NCBI RefSeq assembly: GCF_018492665.1
Contig: NZ_JAFVME010000009.1
Coordinates: 124,001 to 188,000 of the forward strand
Direction: 5' to 3'
DNA length: 64,000 nucleotides
DNA from: Pedobacter sp. B4-66
Lineage (GTDB): Bacteria > Bacteroidota > Bacteroidia > Sphingobacteriales > Sphingobacteriaceae
Shown here in pieces: positions 58,507-64,000 of the stretch. The position numbers and the translations under genes are program-made. Under the pieces are notes generated by a model. That model was not told the DNA's origin and ran no database searches. It saw only the letters and a program-made list of their open reading frames with translations. The first letter of the stretch is position 1. Each line of letters starts with the position of its first letter.

Positions 58507-60209
58507 TTCACATCAACACTAATCATGTTGCTGTTTCTGCCTCCTGAAAAAGGCTCTGTCCTCAAGGACAAAATCATTTTATACTTACCTGCATCAACAG
58601 GTGCTTTTATAGCTGCTTCAATTTCTACAGATGCCTTAGCTCCAATCTTAACATTTTCAATATCTTCTAAAACGGGTTTAAAATCATCCATATTACCATC
58701 CTTTTTAAATGCATATTCCAGATAGCATTTCCAGGTTTCACCTGCATTACCCAGAGAGATGGGCTCATTATAGGGATTAATAATCTTCAATTTCAAAGTT
58801 TTAACCTCACCAGCTTTCCAATCCTCAGGAACCGCTACAGGATTAACAGAAACTTTCTGATACATTCTAACCTTATCGATCCATAATCCATAAAACACTC
58901 CTTTTCTTGTATTAATAGTGTCCTGCTTAACGCTATCGCCATGGCTATCCGGCAAAACAAAATAAGCTTTCCTGTTTATAAGACTATCTTCAAGAGGCCA
59001 TATATCGTACTGGTTCTTCCTATAATACCTCGAATCGTAACTAAAACCTTTCGTACTACGCGTATAATAATTATATCTGGAAGGGGTTTGAAACGAATTG
59101 TTAAAAATTACAGGATAATCGCCAGCCTTTTCATGAATTTGCTTGGTCCATTGCTCAGTACCAAAATAGTAGTCAACCACTTTTACTTTCTTTAACGCAT
59201 CTATTGGTATAATAAGCACTAATCTCACCAAAATTATCAATGCAATATTAACCACAGCAAGTCGTTCAAACCATTTCGGCAGTGGCTTTTTTGCCATTGC
59301 AATATAGGCCAAAATAAACAGGCACAACATTGCCGGCAATGTCCAATGTGCCTCTACCCTACCTTTAAGTGTGCTAATCAGGAAGAATATAAATATCCCA
59401 AAGAAATTAAACTTAACCGCCTTAACAAAGGTATCCTCAGATTTTAATACTGCCGCCGATTTATACATAAACCAACCTACAAGTGGTCCGGCCAATGCCA
59501 ACTGAGCCAACAAGTACTCTGAGGTAAAATTAAACTTATAAAAAGCAGCAGAACGATCTATGACATGGTAATAAAATGATGGATAATTATTATGAACCTG
59601 CCATAAAATATGAGGTACATAAGCAACTATGGAGATAACCACTATAAGCCAAAAAGATGGTCTTTTTAACAATTTCAGGTTAGATAGTATGGTAAAAAAC
59701 AAAACCAGAATACCGTGATACTTACTATACAGCAAACAGGCAATAACCAATGCTAATACTAAAGCCCATTTGATCTTGTTCTCGGCCTCATAACGCTGAT
59801 ACACATAAAAAAATAGTACTGTAAAGAAGAACAGTGGGGAATCGGGAGTTGTTATAAAACCATAAACATGGAACAATACTATCGCTGAAAACAGCAGAAT
59901 AAAAAGCTTTATATTTTGGGCATAACGACTTACAATTTGCCACAACAGATAAACCGAAAGCGTACTGGTTATCACTGTAAAGAGCCTTAAACCTAAAATT
60001 GAAGATAAAAGAGCATCTCCAATTTTAATAAACAAGGCAACCATTGGTGGATGATCAAAATATCCCCAATCTAAAAACCTGGAATAAACCCAGTAATAAG
60101 CTTCATCAGCATGAAGCTCTACAAAACCTGCCTGAATAATATTAAGTACAGTCCATACCCCCAGAAATATAAACAATATCTGTTCAGAACTTTTCTTCGT
60201 TTGCAGCAT
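58503..60209 (-). CDS. GT39/ArnT-like membrane glycosyltransferase
   Basis: The 568-residue integral membrane protein has about ten membrane helices in residues 10-350 and a soluble beta-rich C-terminus (about 370-568). The first loop has ELHADEAYYWVYSRFLDWGY followed by FDHPPMVALF; the D-E and D-H-P-P motifs are the catalytic and lipid-binding residues of dolichyl/undecaprenyl-phosphate sugar transferases (GT39/ArnT). The donor is probably a lipid-linked sugar and the acceptor an envelope polymer or protein. The next gene is a GtrA-like protein, 12 bp away, often a companion of such enzymes. Confidence 0.85.
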   Translation of the reverse strand: MLQTKKSSEQILFIFLGVWTVLNIIQAGFVELHADEAYYWVYSRFLDWGYFDHPPMVALFIKIGDALLSSILGLRLFTVITSTLSVYLLWQIVSRYAQNIKLFILLFSAIVLFHVYGFITTPDSPLFFFTVLFFYVYQRYEAENKIKWALVLALVIACLLYSKYHGILVLFFTILSNLKLLKRPSFWLIVVISIVAYVPHILWQVHNNYPSFYYHVIDRSAAFYKFNFTSEYLLAQLALAGPLVGWFMYKSAAVLKSEDTFVKAVKFNFFGIFIFFLISTLKGRVEAHWTLPAMLCLFILAYIAMAKKPLPKWFERLAVVNIALIILVRLVLIIPIDALKKVKVVDYYFGTEQWTKQIHEKAGDYPVIFNNSFQTPSRYNYYTRSTKGFSYDSRYYRKNQYDIWPLEDSLINRKAYFVLPDSHGDSVKQDTINTRKGVFYGLWIDKVRMYQKVSVNPVAVPEDWKAGEVKTLKLKIINPYNEPISLGNAGETWKCYLEYAFKKDGNMDDFKPVLEDIENVKIGAKASVEIEAAIKAPVDAGKYKMILSLRTEPFSGGRNSNMISVDVK

Positions 60210-60221
60210 TAGTAATAGGAT

Positions 60222-60632
60222 TTATCCGGTAAATGTGTAAAGATAATTGGCAAAAAAATTCCAAAGTGACACCAGTACTATCGCACATGCCTTGGCAACA
60301 TAAAAATTCCATTTCAACCTGTCATTTAGCAGATAAATAATAACATTACTTAATGCTAATCCAACTAGCGAAATCACAAAAAACTTCCCAAACTGAATAA
60401 TAGTTGCGGGATTATGATTATCAAAAGTCCAGTACCTGTTAAACGTGTAATTTGTACCGGTGGCAACTACGAAGCCTAATGAATTCGATAAATATTTATG
60501 GATTTTCAGCTTTTCCTTACATAAATAAGTAATACTGAAATCAACAATAAGACCCGAAAAACCTACCAACCCGAATTTTAAAAACTTGAAAAAGAAAGCG
60601 CTATTAAATTCAATGGCGGCTATTGATGTCAT
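60222..60632 (-). CDS. GtrA family membrane protein
   Basis: The 136-residue protein has four membrane helices and the GtrA signature: FKFLKFGLVGFSGLIVDFSI, YLSNSLGFVVATGTNYTFNR, YWTFDN and the final WNFFANYLYTF. GtrA proteins move lipid-linked sugars or help glucosylate envelope polymers. ATG 60632 is chosen over ATGs at 60659 and 60689: a TATGTTTG -7 box (60660-60653) overlaps the ATG at 60659, so an mRNA from it would include only the 60632 start. 12 bp upstream of the GT39 gene start. Confidence 0.85.
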   Translation of the reverse strand: MTSIAAIEFNSAFFFKFLKFGLVGFSGLIVDFSITYLCKEKLKIHKYLSNSLGFVVATGTNYTFNRYWTFDNHNPATIIQFGKFFVISLVGLALSNVIIYLLNDRLKWNFYVAKACAIVLVSLWNFFANYLYTFTG

Positions 60633-60652
60633 ATTGTTACTTTTTGCAATGG

Positions 60653-60660
60653 CAAACATA
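60653..60660 (-). promoter_or_regulatory. -7 box deciding the gtrA start
   Basis: TATGTTTG fits TAnnTTTG and lies 20 nt before the ATG at 60632, overlapping the alternative ATG at 60659. No good -33 TTG was seen. Confidence 0.4.
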
Positions 60661-60693
60661 ATAATCTGTAATGGAAAAGCCCTTAACAAATGG

Positions 60694-61383
60694 CTAATTA
60701 AGGTTAAATTTATCGTTATTGATCTTTACAACATTAGATGTAAAAACAATTCCGACTATTAAAATACCGATAACAATGGCTAAAGCAACCTGCAATGTAG
60801 AATACAATTTACTCCCTGAAACCATAAATGCAGAGTCTTTAATCAGCTCCTCACCAACCTGAGTTTGGATTCTCATTAGCTCAGATAATTTTTGAATTGT
60901 ACCCTTTGAAGATGCCCTACCTTCCTGATCATAGAGTTTTCTCGCATTGGCAATATCTTTATTAGCGGCGAACTTTAAAATTTTATCTTCAATCTGTCCT
61001 GTGCTCTCAAGTCCATCTTTTAAAACTATTAACTTTTCTTTTTCCTGTTTAACCAGGAAAGTTTTCTCATACTTTTTAATTAAAGAATCTATTGCGCTGT
61101 TGTAATCAGCAAGTTGTTCCTTAAAAGCAGTCGAGCTAAATGATTGCTCAGTTGCAGTATTCAAAAACTCTTCAATCATTGACTTCTTTGCATAAGCATT
61201 CTCTGCAACATAAAACAGATCTGTAGCAGGAATTAAGCGGTCGTTATACATGGAAACGAATGATTCGTTCATACTTTTCACACTTTTATCTTCCAAAAAT
61301 CTAATCAGGATTGTACAAGCCATTATACAAAATAACAGCACTGCAATTTTCATTTTTTGTTTAATAGAATAAGCAAATCTCAT
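60694..61383 (-). CDS. Four-helix-bundle MCP-type sensor domain protein without output
   Basis: The 229-residue product has a cytosolic N-terminus, a membrane helix (about 12-28, MKIAVLLFCIMACTILI), an extracytoplasmic four-helix bundle (about 35-190; MNESFVSMYNDRLIPATDLF; QLADYNSAIDSLIKKYEKTF) and a second membrane helix (about 200-218, LQVALAIVIGILIVGIVF). The helix pattern matches the 4HB_MCP domain of chemoreceptors and histidine kinases, but there is no HAMP, kinase or MCP signalling domain; the protein ends ten residues after helix 2. It may signal through a separate partner. Confidence 0.8.
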   Translation of the reverse strand: MRFAYSIKQKMKIAVLLFCIMACTILIRFLEDKSVKSMNESFVSMYNDRLIPATDLFYVAENAYAKKSMIEEFLNTATEQSFSSTAFKEQLADYNSAIDSLIKKYEKTFLVKQEKEKLIVLKDGLESTGQIEDKILKFAANKDIANARKLYDQEGRASSKGTIQKLSELMRIQTQVGEELIKDSAFMVSGSKLYSTLQVALAIVIGILIVGIVFTSNVVKINNDKFNLN

Positions 61384-61405
61384 AAAAGTCAGTTCAAGTT
61401 AGCGT

Positions 61406-62836
61406 CTAAAATTGCTCTTCAGCCGGAGAGGAGAAAAGGTTTTGTGCAAAATTTACTAAAAATAATTCTCTTTTCGCTCTTGTTACCCCAGTATAAAGCC
61501 ATCTCAAGAAATCCATATCAATCATTTCTTCTGTTAAATAGCCCTGATCTACAAAAACAGCATCCCATTGACCACCCTGAGCCTTATGGCAAGTTACCGC
61601 ATAGGCAAACTTAATTTGCAAGGCATTGTAATATGGATCGTCCTTAATTTTATTTAAACGTTCTCTTTTATTAGTGATATGGGCATAATCTAAATTGAGG
61701 CCCTCAAAAAGTTTATTACTCTGTTCGTAAGAAAGATTGGGAGTTTCGGCAGTAAGCGTATCCAACATCACCTTACAGGTAATTTCTCCCGCCTCCGGAA
61801 AATCAAGAAACTCCAGCTGTACCTCACAAAAGCGAAAGCCATAACGTTCTTCAATACCCCTTACCCTACGGATGCGCGCCATATCTCCATTGGCAATAAA
61901 AGCTGCAGATTCATTATCCGGCAACCAAAAATAATTATTCCTCACTACCATAATCTGATCCCCACCTGTTAATTCTTCTTCTCGATATAATAATCTAGCT
62001 CTGATCTGCTGATTATAAACATTTGCAGATTTATTGGACCTACAAACCACCAAAGAATTCTCTATTCCAAACTTATTATAGGCGTATTCTAATCCCTCAA
62101 CCAGTTTTATGCCGGTCATTCTAAAGATATCCTTGTAGTTTTTAGTGATAAACTTAGGTAGCTCAACTTTTTCGGCATCATCATTAATCAATTTCCGAAG
62201 CATGGTGGCATTGGCCAATATTCCCGATTCCTTTTCCTGGCGCACAACTTCTCTTAGCTCCACAGCATTTACCCGCATTCCAAAATTGGAGAAGATGTAT
62301 TCTTTATTTAATGCCGGACTATCAATACTGCCTACCGGAGGTAACTGAGCAGTATCTCCTACAAAAACTACAGCGCAGTTTTTTCCATTATACACAAACT
62401 CCATCAAATCCTTTAAAAATGACGATCCTGTTTGCGTATTCCACTCATCGGCAATCATAGAAGCCTCATCAATTATAAATAAGGTATGCTCTGCAAGGTT
62501 TGGAGCAATCTGGAAGGACATATCTGTTGATACAGCTGTTCTTTTCCTATAGATCTTTTTATGAATGGTTAATGCCTTTCTGCCAGTATAGTTGCTCATT
62601 ACCTTTGCTGCTCTGCCGGTTGGTGCCAATAAAACAGAGCGCAAAGAAAACTTGGGTAAAGCTTTTACCAGTGCGGCTACAGAAGTAGTTTTCCCAGTAC
62701 CAGCATATCCCCTCAAAATGAAACACTGACCATCCAATTGTTGTGATAAAAACGAGGCCATTTCACTACAAAAAGTGAGTTGTTCTGCTGTAGGAGTAAA
62801 TTGATAAGACTGGGCTATTAGTGTCGCTTTATCCAT
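61406..62836 (-). CDS. RecD-like ATP-dependent DNA helicase
   Basis: The 476-residue SF1B helicase has motif I ILRGYAGTGKTTSVAALV (about 39-56), Ia SVLLAPTGRAAKVM, motif II LFIIDEASMIADEW, motif III CAVVFVGDTAQLPPVGS and C-terminal motifs TCHKAQGGQWDAVFVDQG (V) and RWLYTGVTRAKRELFLV (VI). All are intact. The length fits the short RecD2/Dda-like helicases of Bacteroidota that unwind 5' to 3' in repair. It lies 22 bp upstream of the 4HB protein gene on the same strand. Confidence 0.92.
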   Translation of the reverse strand: MDKATLIAQSYQFTPTAEQLTFCSEMASFLSQQLDGQCFILRGYAGTGKTTSVAALVKALPKFSLRSVLLAPTGRAAKVMSNYTGRKALTIHKKIYRKRTAVSTDMSFQIAPNLAEHTLFIIDEASMIADEWNTQTGSSFLKDLMEFVYNGKNCAVVFVGDTAQLPPVGSIDSPALNKEYIFSNFGMRVNAVELREVVRQEKESGILANATMLRKLINDDAEKVELPKFITKNYKDIFRMTGIKLVEGLEYAYNKFGIENSLVVCRSNKSANVYNQQIRARLLYREEELTGGDQIMVVRNNYFWLPDNESAAFIANGDMARIRRVRGIEERYGFRFCEVQLEFLDFPEAGEITCKVMLDTLTAETPNLSYEQSNKLFEGLNLDYAHITNKRERLNKIKDDPYYNALQIKFAYAVTCHKAQGGQWDAVFVDQGYLTEEMIDMDFLRWLYTGVTRAKRELFLVNFAQNLFSSPAEEQF

Positions 62837-62875
62837 TTAACAAATATGCAATGGTGATGTTATAGAAAAAAGGAT

Positions 62876-62883
62876 TAATTTTG
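62876..62883 (+). promoter_or_regulatory. -7 box near the DUF3822 gene start
   Basis: TAATTTTG fits TAnnTTTG and ends 5 bp before the ATG at 62889, another leaderless-type arrangement. Confidence 0.45.
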
Positions 62884-62888
62884 TTCAT

Positions 62889-63719
62889 ATGAACAGCAAA
62901 AATAGCATATTATTAGTTGATCCGGAGTTTGACCCTAATACAGCGGCAGACTGCAACCTGTTAATAAAAATTACTGCCGATAGTTTTTCGTATGCTATTA
63001 TAGATAAAAGCAGCAATCAGCTTAAAGCAGTTTATGATGAGCAGGAATGCCAGAATGTAGGCAAAGAACTTTCTGAAAAATTAAGAACTGACAGCTATTT
63101 GAGTTTACCATTTAAAGAAATTAAAGCTTCTGTACATACAGAGAATTCAATAGCTATCCCAAATGACCTGTTCAACGAGCAGAGTTTAAACGACTACGCT
63201 AAATTCTTTACCGAAGAGCAGTCCAATAACCTTTATACCCAACCTTTCGCGAATTTTGGTTTTACATCCATCTTTACACTAAATAAGTTTATTGATGAAA
63301 CTTTAAATGTCTCTCTTTCAAATTGCAGGTTATTTGATCATGCTGCTCCGGTTTTAGCGCTATCTAAAGACAAAGAAAACCTGAGTCTAGTACTCGACTT
63401 TACAGTTAGTTCATTTAATGCAATATATACAGATGGTGGTAAGTTGATATTCCAAAACTATTTTCAAATCGAAAATTCAGAAGAATTTAACTATTACCTG
63501 CTCTTCATTATCAATCAGCTTAGTATTGATACTTCAAAAACTGACATCCACCTGAGTGGTATCATCAACGAAGGAGATAGCCAATACAAATGCGTTGAAA
63601 AGTATTTCAAAACAATTAATTTCATTCCAACAGCTGGTAATGATGTTGACAACAAAATTTTAGATGACATGCCTGCTCATTATTACAGCAGTCTATTAGC
63701 CCTTGATAAATGCGGATAA
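62889..63719 (+). CDS. DUF3822 family protein
   Basis: The 276-residue protein has the DUF3822 pattern: LLVDPEFDPNTAADCNLLIK, SYAIIDKSSNQLKAVYDEQE, an internal LVLDFTVSSFNAIYTDGGKL and a C-terminal HYYSSLLALDKC. The family has an actin-like ATPase fold by prediction and is confined to Bacteroidota, with no experimental role known to me. It overlaps the start of rsmD by 10 bp, so the two are linked in translation, as in most genomes of this phylum. Confidence 0.85.
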   Translation: MNSKNSILLVDPEFDPNTAADCNLLIKITADSFSYAIIDKSSNQLKAVYDEQECQNVGKELSEKLRTDSYLSLPFKEIKASVHTENSIAIPNDLFNEQSLNDYAKFFTEEQSNNLYTQPFANFGFTSIFTLNKFIDETLNVSLSNCRLFDHAAPVLALSKDKENLSLVLDFTVSSFNAIYTDGGKLIFQNYFQIENSEEFNYYLLFIINQLSIDTSKTDIHLSGIINEGDSQYKCVEKYFKTINFIPTAGNDVDNKILDDMPAHYYSSLLALDKCG

Positions 63720-64000
63720 TTGGTGGAAAATTAAAGGGTATACGTTTTAATGCACCCGAAAGCTTGCCGGTAAGGCCAACAACGGATATGGCCAAAGAAG
63801 CCCTATTTAATATCCTTTACAATACCTATGATTTTGATAGTTGCACTGTTTTAGACCTTTTTTGTGGTACCGGAAACATCAGCTTCGAATTTGCATCTAG
63901 AGGTATTAAACAGGTAACTGCTGTTGATAAACACTCCGGCTGTATATACTGGGTAAAATCAGTAATAGCAAAATACGAGTTGAATGAAATTGATGTGCAA
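63710..64000 (+). CDS. rsmD: 16S rRNA (guanine966-N2)-methyltransferase, partial
   Basis: Ninety-seven codons from ATG 63710 run off the right end. They show the RsmD N-terminus: MRIIGGKLKGIRFNAPES, VRPTTDMAKEALFNILYN and the SAM-binding motif VLDLFCGTGNISFEFASRGI. RsmD methylates G966 of 16S rRNA in the 30S subunit. The catalytic NPPF/DPPY motif lies beyond the window. It overlaps the DUF3822 gene by 10 bp. Confidence 0.93.
   Translation, partial: MRIIGGKLKGIRFNAPESLPVRPTTDMAKEALFNILYNTYDFDSCTVLDLFCGTGNISFEFASRGIKQVTAVDKHSGCIYWVKSVIAKYELNEIDVQ

Overview
The window reads as chromosomal DNA from a member of the Bacteroidota, most like the Sphingobacteriaceae (Pedobacter and relatives). The grounds are an AT-rich genome with weak Shine-Dalgarno signals, many TAnnTTTG-type -7 boxes, a complete MoxR/Bat locus, a DAHP synthase/chorismate mutase fusion, many SPII lipoproteins ending in SCKK or similar, a tmRNA with the tag GENNYALAA, and 7TMR-DISM sensor kinases. 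This assignment rests on family knowledge and gene style, not on a database search.

Layout. 1-7.1 kb (minus strand): start of an unknown membrane-anchored protein, then phosphate uptake genes pstS-pstC-pstA-pstB-phoU preceded by a double-domain universal stress protein and a CorC/HlyC-type CBS membrane protein. 7.1-13.4 kb: accessory stretch with a DUF6152/DUF6644 pair, an ArsR-SRPBCC-DUF998 operon with a visible operator, GNAT and AraC genes, an RsgA GTPase that has lost its N-terminal end, and several gene relics. Part of it (8.64-13.40 kb) is bracketed by 69-bp direct repeats that resemble a tRNA 3' end. 13.5-17.8 kb: GNAT, a CAU-anticodon tRNA, HAD hydrolase, Mpo1-like protein, proline dehydrogenase, S4-domain protein and aroB. 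17.8-22.5 kb: aromatic amino acid operon pheA-aroG/CM-aroA-aroC behind a consensus promoter and a textbook transcription attenuator whose leader peptide carries eight aromatic residues in a nine-residue stretch. 22.6-27.3 kb: fused branched-chain 2-oxoacid dehydrogenase E1, DUF1573 protein, class I aminotransferase and ssrA.

27.4-41.5 kb: the most unusual region, visibly richer in G+C than its flanks. Divergently from three lipoprotein genes runs an apparent operon of sensor kinase A, NarL-type response regulator, sensor kinase B, hemerythrin-like protein, small membrane peptide and OmpA-family protein. Kinase A has an intact ATPase but Asn in place of the phosphoacceptor His; kinase B has the His but an eroded ATPase domain. 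The two look like complementary halves of one obligate heteromeric kinase. A broken partial copy of this locus, including its promoter, lies just upstream at 28.3-28.7 kb.

41.5-48.4 kb (minus strand): a candidate exopolysaccharide locus of a membrane-anchored tandem GH26 protein, a GH2-type lipoprotein and a very unusual GT2 synthase-GH26-GH2-like fusion. 48.6-57.9 kb: SRPBCC protein, c-type cytochrome, then the MoxR-DUF58-BatA/B/C/D/E operon. 57.9-64 kb: Dabb protein, GT39 transferase, GtrA protein, an orphan 4HB_MCP sensor, a RecD-like helicase, a DUF3822 protein and the start of rsmD.
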